Source: Pelecanus crispus
Lineage: Eukaryota > Chordata > Aves > Pelecaniformes > Pelecanidae
NCBI RefSeq assembly: GCF_030463565.1
Contig: NC_134648.1
Location: forward strand, 13,743,806-13,807,805
DNA: 64,000 bases
Direction: 5' to 3'
Part shown: piece by piece, positions 11,980 to 23,300 of the stretch
Position numbering within the stretch: the first letter of the stretch is position 1
Layout: every line of letters begins with the position of its first letter
Made by a program: the position numbers and the translations under genes
The notes under the pieces: model-generated
Told to the model about the DNA's origin: nothing
Databases searched by the model: none
The model's input: only the letters and a program-made list of their open reading frames with translations

Positions 11980-14869
11980 CCTGGCTCACACGGGACCTGG
12001 AAGGGGCACAGCCTGTTTTCCCAGCGTAGCACAGTTACCGGTACAGCTTTGCAAGCTCCAGAGGCAGGACCTGTTCTTATGCTCCATCAGCCACAAATAG
12101 CTCCTAGCCAGGAGTTGACTGTTACTGAGGTACGCAGTAGAAGACGCTAGGAAGTGTACCATTTGTTTCTCTGACCAGCTCTTCCTGTGCTTTTATTTTT
12201 TTTAGAAATGTGTTTCAGCCTCTTTAAAACAGGAAAAATAAAGGTAATGGGGCTCTTGCAAGACTTGCCATTTTAATCTCTCGATTTGAAGTGAGCAGTT
12301 TTTGTGTTCCTGAAACTATCGTCCACCTGTTGCCCCCGTATATGAAAAGAACTAGACATAAATGCAATTCAGTCTCCTGTGAGAAGCTGCATGATGTCTG
12401 ATTCCTCTCCTAGCATCGTCAGTGCCCCTGCTCCGTGCCTGCTGCCACCAGCTCATGCACCACACAGAACATGCACAGGGGGAAAGGAGGTTGGAGCTGC
12501 ACCCAGGGTAAATAGGGAGAGCCGCCCCGGGAATAGTTGTCTCCGTGAAGTGCTTGTGCTTGTGATGGGGCCCGTATCACAGCCCAGGAGGTCCTTTCTC
12601 TCGGTCAGCACTGGAAACACAGGCGGTGGGTGTGGAGTTACTGTACAAAATGGGCCACATCTCTCAGGGAATCTCAACCTGATTCTACCTTTGTATGTTA
12701 TAGGATTTCTCCAGCTCTATGTGTAGTCTTTGTCTTGCTACAAATGATGACTAAGAAGCTCACTAAATCCTTCTGAATTTTTGTATCCAACCTTTTTAGA
12801 AAAAGTCTGTTTTCTGTTCTCCAAATTATTCCAGTTATTTGCCTGAGCGTGCTAGAGCTGATCCTTACATATCCTGCACTGATGGACAAAATAACTTATT
12901 TTTCTACATCAATTATTGTGGTTTCATTTTCTTGGCCTCTTCACAGTCTTCCCTCTGGAAACTGACTCTTTCTCTTAAGTTTTCTCTTTGTGCTGGAGTA
13001 AACTATTCTTTCTGGGACTCTTGCCTGCTGCTGCTTCTGTTTCTGTTAAATTATACCACCCTGTCCTTTCTTCTGAGTTTGCTGGAGCATCTCTGCATTT
13101 CTTCGGGATATGGCAATGACTAACAAATCAGTTCTTTTTAAGGAAAGATGAGAAATCAAAGAAAAGAAAAAAATAAAAAGGACTGACCCACTTCCGGCTC
13201 TGCCTGCTGCTGCTTTCCTTTTCATCGAAAGAAGAGATGAAATGGGGGTGTGAACAAAACTCTGCAGCTCTTCTTTCCTTACGCTGATTAAGCTGCAAGC
13301 GTGACTGGGTACTAAGCCAGTATAAATCAGCTGTAAATGGGGATGTAAAATTACTGGGGTTTAGCTCGGTCAGTTTATATCACATGTAAAACAAATCGTG
13401 TTTGCAGGCAGGACCTGTGTCGCTTTGTCTTCTGTGGCTAATAAGCTCCCAAGCGCTACATGTCCTCTCCCCTACCGCCAAGGGCGCCTGTGCTGCTGCC
13501 CCCTGCTGCGATGGCAAAGGGTATGTTGGAAAGACCGGGGCGAGCAGAATTTCCCTCTGTTTTCTCTTCGCAGTGGGTTTGGAAACTGAAGGACAAAAGC
13601 ACCCCTGTCCTGGCCTTTGCTGGCCCAACAGAAGGCCTGGGCACAGGGCAGCGGCCACTTCAAACGTGCAGCAGCTTTGCCATCTGCCTCTGGTCTCTCT
13701 CCGGCACGTGCCGCCTGTCCGCGCTGGCAGCGACGGGCATCTCTGCTTTCTAGCAGAGCCAGCCTGGCCTGGAGGGGTTTTCTCCATCGCAGCCTTGTGA
13801 AGTCTCTTTTTGACGTCGGCGTTGATGTTATGCTGTGCAGAGAAAGGCATCTGCCGCTCTGGAGTCAGGAAGGAGCAAGAAAGGTGGTTTTGTCCCTCGA
13901 GGCTTTTCTCGAGTGAGGGGCAATGGTCACGCACAGACCTGTCTCCAGTGAGCAGACGGAAATTTTTCTGCAATGTGGCCCTATTTAGACACACTGCAGA
14001 ATGGGGGAACAATACACCTGGCTAATCTTTCACAAACAAATGACCAACTCAGAAGTTAACCACTAGGTTTGAAGTATCTAAATGGAGCCCCTATTTCAGT
14101 GTGGAGCCTGAGTAATTTGAGCAGATGATTTACTGCTCCTCCCACTTTCCTCTTTCCCAGGATTAAAAATCAAGAGGGGAATTAGGGCCTTTATCTCATT
14201 TATTACTCTTGAGCACTGGGCAGATTTTATTCTGATCTGTTGGCACAAAGTGCGTTTCTAACGTACAGCAGAAGTGAGATTGTAGGGCTCAGACAAAATG
14301 CTTGTTTGCTGAATTAAAACACAAGCTGCAGTCTCGGAGCTGAGTGTGAGGAGGGCTTTTCATGTTCTACCTGCTCTTGCAGCTTTACTCTTCTTGCTGT
14401 AAGCCAGAGCTGACTGGGCATTTGCTAGTATGCCAGGCAGAATGCCGCTCCTCCGTGGAGCTTTTGTATTAAAAATTGTTTCATGGTTTCAGTGGCAGTC
14501 CTTTTGCTTTCTTCTGTGCCTCCTTGCCTTTCGGAGAGTGCAGATGTAGTCATATGTCTTTCTTTAATCAGCTGGATAAGTGCCAAATAGCTCCCAAGGT
14601 GAAAAATAGGGTGCTTTTAGCCTCCTGGGCATGTTTGCCTGTAGTGGAACAATGGTCCTGTCGTGTAATGAGCCGAGTCAGCGTGCAGAGAAAAAATTAT
14701 ATCCCCCTTCAGACTGTCAGCCCTGTTATCCTTCTTTCTGCACACCAACATGTTCAGCAAGCTCGGGCTGTCTCATGCATAATGGCCTTTATGTGAGGCT
14801 GTGAAATAATGGGTTTGGGTTTTATTGTATTCTGCACTCTCATCTGATTTTTTTTCCCCTCTCTCCCAG
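11980..14869. other. Intergenic DNA, no supported gene
   Basis: A GC-rich patch around 13400-13900 carries overlapping open frames on both strands, up to 210 codons on the minus strand (13380-14012). They show no domain or familiar motif and look like stop-poor sequence. No mobile element or RNA gene was recognised. Confidence 0.45.
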
Positions 14870-14927
14870 GTCATACGGGGAGGAGCTGAACATATACAGT
14901 CTGGCCGTGGCTGCAGAGCTCCGATGT
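14870..14927 (+). other. Orphan exon-like segment with strong splice sites
   Basis: A long pyrimidine tract and CAG (14849-14869) precede 58 bases that are followed immediately by a consensus donor, GTAAGT, at 14928. With one leading base, the segment reads as an open frame SYGEELNIYSLAVAAELRC. I do not recognise this peptide. A second frame is open as well, so coding potential is not proven. It lies on the NRIP3 strand 2.3 kb upstream of the NRIP3 start codon. It could be an alternative upstream exon, an exon of a non-coding RNA, or chance. Confidence 0.35.
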
Positions 14928-14933
14928 GTAAGT

Positions 14934-16827
14934 TTACCCACAGAGCATTACCGCTTTGGCACCACCGCAGCAGCTGGCATCAGCCCTGCTCAGTGTCAGC
15001 ACCGCTCCCCGTGCGAGGAGCCGGGGCTGCGGGGTGCCGGTGGTGCGGGCACTGCTGTCAGCCTTCAGCACCCTCATGTCAACTAAGCTTTACATTTAAA
15101 TGTGCCAAGATAAAGAAATTGATGGTTGGTTGGTTCTGCGCTGTTGGGGCTGGCCCCATTGCATGGTCAAGGTGAGAGGATGCAGCTGACAGCTCACAGC
15201 TGCTGGGGGCCAGATCCTGCCCAGCCCTGGCCCCGCTCAGGGCTTCGCAGGAAGGAGGAAGGAGAAACTGTGGTGCTGCAGTTTAAAGTGACTTTACCTG
15301 CTTGATGTTTTCATTGCTTTCATTCCCCCTGCCCCTGCAATATATCCCAACTGCTGCAAGCAGAACATCTTTCCCTGGCTGCTTTCAGGGGAACTCCTCT
15401 TTTTCCTTTCTCTCCTCCACATTACTTTGGGTCTCTTTCCGAAGTATTTTTCCCTGGCCTCCCCTGTCCTTTTCCTGTCAGAGGCAGGAGTTTTTCCCTG
15501 AAGCTGGCCAAAGGCTGATGGTGTCTTGGGGAGCGGAAAGTGTGAGTCTGGGCTGCGTTGGTGGGGGTCAGCACCCCAGCTCCTCCCGAAGGTTAGGAGT
15601 GCCCTGGAAGTCAGACTTGGCATAAATCCTGAGCTAAGCTCTGCTTTTCTTGTGCTTTATCTAGCACATCAAAGGTGTCGGTTTAACAAGAACCATGTGG
15701 GGTGTTTCCAGATCTGTACTCTCTTTCTGAGGCGGAGCTGCATTTTCTCCTGCACCTATTCCTTGCAAGAAATTACTTGGAAAGCAGAAGGTTCAGATGA
15801 GTGCCTGCTGCCCCAGCTGCGCTGCTGAAAGTGTGTGGGCCCTTCTGGGGAAAAGAAAAAAAAAGAAAGAAAAAGTGTTTCTTTCTGGTAGGAGATGATA
15901 TATCACTTAAAAACTCACTGTTGTAGTGAAAGAAACCCACATGCACTGTGAGTCCTGCTAAGGAAATCCCCTTCCTTAACTATTATATCAATTAGTCCTT
16001 ACAGTATGAAAGCATATTAAGTTTGTTAATGTGTTTTAGTTCATGTTATACACTGTAATATAACGAGGTACTGGAATTTTACTGGAGACGTAGGTATTGT
16101 TCATGCTTAAGTAAAACAAGCTAAAGGACAGCCCAGCTCCAGAAATAAGGACTTTGCTTCTTGGAAGCCTAGAGCTGCCCGTGAAGGTAAAGGATACCCC
16201 TGGACAACCAAGATAACACCAGCATCCTCACCCTCTAACATGTCTTTGAAACCCTCCCAGCATTGTCTGGCATCGGAGATAAGTAACTATAGCAAGACCA
16301 ACTCCAGTGACACCTGGATCAATAGACAAGCAGCAAGAATGCTGCAGAACTATTGCTGCTTTGCCAAGTTTTACTTTCATTAGTAATCAGTAGTATGGAT
16401 GCTAGTGATTAGTCAAATCGTGCTGTACCTGAACTTTTCACAGGTAGAGAAGCCCTGTGTAAAACCACATTTGGGGTGCCCCAATTTGACTGGGACAATT
16501 TTCATTGACAGTCCCCCTTCCTGGGGACTTGAGTAGACAGTGACAGTGCAGATCAGCGCCTGCAATGCTTCGGTGAGGCCAGTGGCATCCAGAGCCTGCC
16601 CTAACGCCGCCAGCCCCAGGCGTAAGGTAGCAAACCTCAGCACGGGCGGTTGCATGGTCAGTGCGGGGCTGCATCACCCCATCCCCGTGGGGCAGCAGCA
16701 TCCAGGACTGCATGGGTGCTGGGCAGCCATCGCCTGCCGTGGCGCTTCAGACTCCTTATCCAGGCCAAAAAAAGCTGTGCCTGCAGAGGTTGGCTGGGAG
16801 GTGCGCTGGCACCCGGGGCTGCTTGCA
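14934..16827. other. Non-coding DNA upstream of NRIP3
   Basis: No recognised coding sequence. There is a purine-rich tract at about 15850-15875 and otherwise ordinary mixed sequence. Confidence 0.5.
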
Positions 16828-16932
16828 GCTCTCAAAGAACCCCAGCAGCCTCACAGGCAGAAAAGACAGCACTGGCACAGTGCTCCGGCACTCTCTTTTC
16901 TGCCCGTGAGGCTGCTGGGGGGCTTTGAGAGC
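16828..16932. repeat. 105-bp near-perfect hairpin (arms of about 45 bp) upstream of NRIP3
   Basis: The left arm starts GCTCTCAAAG at 16828 and the right arm ends CTTTGAGAGC at 16932. Matched blocks are about 10 bp, then 15 bp (CCCCAGCAGCCTCAC), then 11 bp (GGCAGAAAAGA), separated by only two and one mismatched positions; weaker pairing continues inward. The centre contains its own small palindrome, AGCACTG-GCA-CAGTGCT. A transcript from either strand would form a long stem. It ends about 280 bases before the NRIP3 start codon and about 195 bases before the TATA box. It could be a recent inverted duplication, a foldback element or a hairpin RNA precursor. The two strands encode similar peptides here simply because the sequence is palindromic. 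Confidence 0.9.
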
Positions 16933-17107
16933 CACCGGATGCCTGTGGCTAATCTTGCTTTCAGCAGAGGCAGCTAGGAGGAACGGCACTGTTTTATTCC
17001 CTTAGACCGAGCCTGAGCTCACCCACCGTTGTTTGTGCAACATATTACAATGTGCCTAACCCCTCCTTTCCTCGGCAGCGCCGGCTGGAGTACCTGCTGG
17101 TATCCAA

Positions 17108-17132
17108 ACGTCACCAGGCTCTGGTTATAAAG
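17108..17132 (+). promoter_or_regulatory. NRIP3: NRIP3 core promoter: CRE half-site and TATA box
   Basis: TATAAAG at 17126-17132 lies 81 bases before the start codon, so transcription would begin near 17155-17160 and leave a short 5' UTR of about 55 bases. ACGTCA at 17108-17113, the reverse of a TGACGT CRE half-site, sits just upstream of the TATA box. A CRE half-site close to a TATA box is a common arrangement in CREB-responsive genes. Whether CREB acts here is inference. Confidence 0.6.
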
Positions 17133-17212
17133 CGCAGACGATAGAGCATCTCCCCGGCTCCGTCTCTCCAAGAGGCGCATCTTCGAGAAGCGAGCCGTAC
17201 GCGGGTGGAAAG

Positions 17213-17386
17213 ATGTTTTATTCAGGTATCCTGACGGAGCCGAGTAGAAAAGAAGTGGAGATAAGGGAAGCAGCATCTCTCCGCCAGCAGAGGAGGATGA
17301 AGCAGGCGGTTCAGTTTATTCACAAGGATTCTGCAGATCTCCTCCCTCTGGATGGGCTGAAGAAGCTGGGGACTTCAAAAGATACT
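17213..17386 (+). CDS. NRIP3: NRIP3 coding exon 1
   Basis: This exon encodes residues 1-58, from [10 protein letters not shown] to GTSKDT. It contains a basic helical segment ([20 protein letters not shown]) and the conserved [12 protein letters not shown] stretch. It ends on a codon boundary at a GTAAGG donor (17387). Confidence 0.96.
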
Positions 17387-20300
17387 GTAAGGCTTTATTG
17401 TGTTTACTGGAAGGAGTCTTAAGAAGCTGGTAGGGCAGTGTCTATTTTTTTTTCTTCATGTCATTTTTCTGTTAGGAGAAGTTGGTTGCTTGTGGAAATT
17501 GATTTAAAAAATGAGGCTTTTGTATGTAAAAGGAAGGGAGTAGAAATATGATGCTAGTTATCACCAGGGTTGCTTTTTGCTAGTAGGTGCTTTCAGATGC
17601 CTGGCACTTGGATCTAAAAGCTTTTGATTTTTTTTCTTTTACATTTACATGAAAATGGGATACTGTCTTCAGTACAAAAATCCTCTCTGAATCACAGTAA
17701 ATCAAAATGGCTTCATATAATACATATATATACACACACATGTTTGTCTGTGATACATATATAGGCAGAACATATAATCATAAAAGATTCAATAAAGTGC
17801 AGTCACTAGTACTTCAAAATATAAAACTGCTGAGATTACACTTTGATAAAGGTTTATGCATGTATGTTTCTTTTAAAATGAAGATACATAATTCTAGGTT
17901 TTAAATATTTACATATGCAATGATCCATGTGATCCTGTAGCTGACATACAATATTATTCATCATGTCCAGGGGCTGGAGAGCATTTCTAAATACTAATGT
18001 GCACAAATATTTGAGTTATCTCTAATGGAAAATGATACTTAAATGTAATATCAAAAGTTCTGATATAAGGAGCAAAAATCTAGAAAATACATCCTACCAA
18101 GGAAAGCTCCTTTACTTTTTTTTTCACCAGTTGTTGCAAGTTCTTGCACCTTGTATCACACAATATTTGGTTTTTTTCAATACTTGATACAGGTTCATTG
18201 AAAAAAGTGAATCTTTTTATTTTTGGTGGGGTAGTTTCATCCTGTCACAGCCTTCCTGCTCAGCTGGGCTAGGCTTGGCTCTGCCTGGCTGAGATAAGTG
18301 GAATGAGTTGGCTGTTCTCTGCAGTGCACATGGAGGTGATTTTTTTTGACATCCCAAATGTTCTGCAGTTGTAGGGGTGAAACTCCTGCCCAGGGAAAAG
18401 CTCAAAAGGAGTTTTCCTGGTCACCATTGAACAGCAGCTCTCCGTCAGGGAGCTACAAAGTGCCTTTCAGAGCATGATGGTGGTGGTGTTACTATTATCT
18501 TCAGAGCCTAAATAACGTGTCATGGCTTAGTGACCCACAGTGTGCGGGGCTGAGACCCCGATGACAGGGGTTTCTGCTCTGCCCGGACGAGAGAGGCAAC
18601 AGGTAGCAGGAGCCAGGGGCACTGAGCACAGACATCCTTTTCCCCACAGCAGCAAGGACCATGTTTGGCCCTGGCACCAGGGGCAGAGCGTGGGGCTCCT
18701 CGCCATGGCCCTGGTCACAGAAACATCACCAGAGGTTTCCTCCCTGCTCCTTTCCTCTCTGCTCCTTTCCTCCCTGCTCCTGTGCCTGCGCTGGCTGAGC
18801 TGCGGCTGAGGCATCGGCCCTGCTGCGTCCACAGCCCCTGTGAGGAGGGTCTGCATGGGGAGGGTCTGCACACCTCCATGTGCCAAAGCCCTGGGGAGGT
18901 CCACAGCCCCCGATGCCCTCCAAGGACAAAAAGGAGGTGCGGTGTGGCAGAGGGGCACTGCCCGCCCTGCCTACCCTGGCCGTACTGGGTCTCCAGCCAG
19001 GGGCAGGGTGAGAACTGAGGTGGTACAGGCTACCCCACTGCAAAACCACCTTGTCCCCATGCCACAGCGAGGGGTGATGGGACCGTGGGCACATGTGGCC
19101 AGGGCTCACCTCGGCCACAGCCTCCTGCCCCATGGGACATATGAGGAGTCCCCAAAGCGACAGCACCGGCACGTGCTCAGGCCCATTCCCGCAGCCCCAG
19201 AGAAGATGCCGTGAATTTCAGAGTTGTTGTGGTGGGTCGTGTTGCAGCAAAGCAATGCTGCCAGCACCACCATGCTCATACTGCATGTGGCCGGGACGGC
19301 AGCGAGCATCGCTTCAAGAGAACCCACCGTGTCTCCCTGGTGCTGTGGCTACCCTGGACGTCACAAGTGTTGCCCCCAGGGCGAGTGGAAGATCACGCGT
19401 CTCTCAGACTGGAGAAGCACCAAGAGCCTCTGAAACGTGGGACCCCCAACTTGGCATGGCCACAAACCGAGAGGCCCAGGTCCAGAGGGGTTGACCTGCG
19501 TGGTCAGGAGGCCCAGGGCATCAGGGGTCTTTGCCCAGGGCATTTGCACGCCTTTCTTGTGACTACCTGCACACCTCCTAACAAAGCAGCACATTTTCGT
19601 GTCTAAAGCTGCGCATCAGCTGTGGTGACGTGGGTGGAAGGGCTTTTGACGTGACTGGCATTATTAATGCAGGGTTTCCCGCGGGGGTTTTCCAGTGGCC
19701 TCGGCAGGAGAAGAGAGGAGCCAACAGCTCCCCAGAGACAGGGAGAGGTGGCGAGGACAGACCTTGTCTGTCAGAGTGACAGCTGGCAGCAAGCACTCTG
19801 ATTCTGGGGAGAAATCCCCTTCCTTTTGGCCGCAGCGCAGGGGGTGCTGCCCGCAGCAAGGCGCAGCAGGTCACCGGGGCAGGTGGGCTGGCGTCCCCCC
19901 AGCTTGTGTGCTGTTACTCGGCTCCTGAAGCACCTTTCCTGGTGATGCCCCATATAGGCAGGTTTGCTAAATATTTGTTGTAATTATCTACGTTAAGCCT
20001 CCGATATTTTTCAGTGTATTGCTCTGGGTTGGACCGAACTCTTCTAGCTCCTCGCTCCCTTTACATGTTCCACTTTGTTTGCCTAGTGTAAGACCAAACT
20101 ATAGCAGAGCATGCATTGGATTTGGCAGAAGTAGGGCTGGATATACACTGCAGAAATGGTTTTGTTTTGCTGCCTCACTATTAGCCTCCTCCCCAAAGCC
20201 CAGAATGGGCAGGCCATGCTGGCTGTTGGCAGCTCCTCCTCATGCTCTGACACTTCGCCCTTGCCTTGAGAGCCGCCGGACGGGTTTGGAGGGTCTTTGC

Positions 20301-23300
20301 CTGAAACAGTCCAGCATCACTTTACAAGCCGGGAAACTAAGTTATAAATAGTAACAAACAGCAACAAAAAGCATTTCCCCCTCCCAAAATGCCCTCAGAG
20401 CCTCCCCTGGGCGCCCAGGTCCTCAGCGCAGCTCTGGGTGCCCCCGTGGCCCCGTCCCCTACTCCCGAGGCTGGTGCAACGTTGCGGTTAATTGCAGTGC
20501 ATTCAGTTTTCCCTGCTTTCCCACTGTGCACTCCCCAGAGTTTGTTGTGTCTTGGTTAAAATGCAAAAACCTTTGCCGTTACGTGCACTGTCTTGGTCAG
20601 AGACCTGGCCGCTGCCTGGGCAGCCAGGGGGCACAGGAGAGCAGGGGCCATCGCTTGTCCCACCTCATCCCACTGCGAGAGGGGCTGACAGCACGTGAAC
20701 ACAGGCTGCTGGTAGAAGAGGTGAATTTGGATGAAGGATGGGAATAAGAGAGAAATGGGTTATTTCTTGGGACGAGCTCCATCGGTGTGTTAAAACTCCT
20801 TTTTTTCTACTGTCTAGGTACAGAAGAGAGGGCAAACCTCCTGAGATGGATTTGGGGAGGGGAGGAGCTGGCATCTTCCCCGACTTTCATCTCCACCTGA
20901 GTGAAACTGTTGTTGACCAAAATAGTGGGAAACCTGCCAGAGATGGAAACTGCAAGATGCAGTGATGTACTTGCTTATACATTAGAGAGGAACAAAACTG
21001 GACAGAATTATTTGTGGTTTTGACGGAGTGGTAACTAGGTTCAGCAATAGCTGGTGTCTCCACTCACTTCTTTTAGGTTTCTACTGTGACTTTTTTAGGG
21101 GATTATAGATTTTTGCAAAGTCTCAGGGATGGAAAGGGAGATATCTTATGAAAAAATCCTGCTTTGTATTTATATTGTGCTGAATGATACTAGGAATAAC
21201 TTAGTTTTTTGCACTTACACAATGGTTTGTAACATTTTATTTTTTTATAAAACTTTCAACAGTTTTGTGTGATGCGTAGAAAGGAAGTACCAGGTAATCT
21301 GGGTTACTCCAAACACCAGTCCTGGCTGTGTGACTGGCCCATGCTGGAGGGAGAACACGGCTGCCTTCTCCATTGCAGTCACAGGGAGGTTTTCCTCCTC
21401 TCCCTCCCTCCCTCCCTTCCTCCCTCCCTCCCAGACATGGTCTGCTTGCAGTTTTCCAGCAAAATGTGCATTTGCAAATGTCCCCTGGCACATTATTTGT
21501 TTAGCAAGTACGTATCCATCACTTGAGTCATCTCCGTGACTAACATCCCTCACTCTGTTGCACATGAGAGTCAAGGGAAATACAAGTTAAAGCAAACCAA
21601 TTAATAGCCTGAGACAGGATGGTGCTGCAGGGAACCTTTTCAGCCCCCTCTTGCTAGATTATTTCTGTATTGGAGCACGACGTAAGCAACATTTGGTCCC
21701 CCGAAGGCAGGATTCGCTGTGCTTTTCAGAAGAGCAGGCGTCAACAAAAGACAGTCCTGTTTGTGGTGGTAACGCATGCTCTCCGAGTGCTGGATTTTTT
21801 CCTTTCAGTGGTGGATCCCATATAGGAGTCATAAAACCAGGGCTTGAGAAAACCCACATATGTAACTGGTTAACGATCCATAGGAGAACTTGTAGTAAAA
21901 AAAATTAGGTTTAAATCAAGAGTAGATGACAGTTAAAATAGCAATGATGAGTGTGCTGGAGACTTGTTCTTCTCCAGCCTGTTCTTTCAAAGGCATTTGG
22001 CAACGTGATTGAGGCCAGGCAGAAGAGCACCCAGACTGTCCTGGATGATGCCATTCAGAAACTTCTGCCTCGTGTAAGGGAGCCCTCGCCTCCAAACTGA
22101 TTTGCTCATCCCTCAGCACAGGGTCCATTACTAGTGGAGCCACTCTGCCTGCCTTTAATCTAGTTAAGTAATACTGGTTTCTGCTGATTAGTCTCACTGG
22201 GAAGGCGGTGGTCACCAGAGCAGTGCTGGAGCTTCGTTACTTCTTGTGCGTGAAGGAGACAGCGCAATGTCAGATCTGATTTCTCCTCATCACTGGGAGC
22301 ACGGCTATGTTACTGCCTTTCCACAGGACATGCTCTCTAGCATGATGGTCAGACATAGCACCTGCAACCGAAAATGGTCATGAAATTTTATTTCCTTTCA
22401 AGTTGCAGGTTGTATGCAGAAGTAAGAACAGTGAAAAGTGGGGAAAAAAGGAGATTACGTGTCCTGGTGACCACTGCTGTTGGCTGCATCTACCCGATCT
22501 CATCAGTCAGGTCCAGTTTAACCACCCATGTTATGCCTACAGCAGGATCTGAAGCACTAGCATGGCTGCAGTTATTTTAGGATGATGCCAAGTTCCATTA
22601 GCCTTTTGTAAGCGTTGTTATTTAACATGCCGCACAGATTATTTTAAAGATGAGGCACTGCGTATGAGGGTGCATGCTGGCCAACTCAGGGAACCATGGC
22701 CCAAGGTTTTCAAAGTTACCCTGATCCCATTGAAATTCCCTCAGGATGAGGAGGTTTACTGGTTTAGATGTCTCTGCAGACACACATGCATATTTAATAC
22801 GAATGCAAAAATCCAGGCATAAGCCAGTAAGAAGGTCGCACTGTGGACAAATTAAAATCAGAAGGAAAGGGCAGTAATGGGGGGTGGGGAGATTAGCTGG
22901 GCAGAGAAATGAGCAGATAATCAAGCAGAGTTATTTCGCCTCCAGCAGAGTAGGTGCATCCATCCGTGACGAACATTAAACATAAAAAAGCTTTTGGGAA
23001 AGCAGTTGGAAGAGATTTTAAGAGGCAACATGCTTCTCGCAGAGCAAATGGAAATGACAGAGCAAGTGAGAAGCTGCCATACGAAGTGTTGGGGGTTCCC
23101 AGGAGAATACCTACCTACCTCAGATGATCTCTTACCTCTTCCCCTCCTCTCCTTTCCCTCCTGCAGCATGGCACCCAGGATCCAGGATTGGTCCCATTTG
23201 GTCACCCTTAGCAGCTGAATGCAAATGCAGAGGGAAGAGAGACGCAGTGTGATTTTAGACCAAATTCTGATCTAAAGGCCAGACCAGGTCTGACAGTCCC

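Noticed and set aside
13380-14012. 210-codon minus-strand open frame
   Set aside because: GC-rich patch with several open frames on both strands; no domain, no splice context and no familiar sequence.
16413-16989. Similar proteins on both strands around 16.4-17.0 kb
   Set aside because: The similarity comes from the inverted repeat at 16828-16932, which makes both strands read alike. There is no independent evidence of coding.
18527-18958. Minus-strand frame with an RSREE repeat resembling an RS-rich protein
   Set aside because: The repeat is the translation of a 15-bp pyrimidine-rich triplicate in an NRIP3 intron; the rest has no recognisable features.
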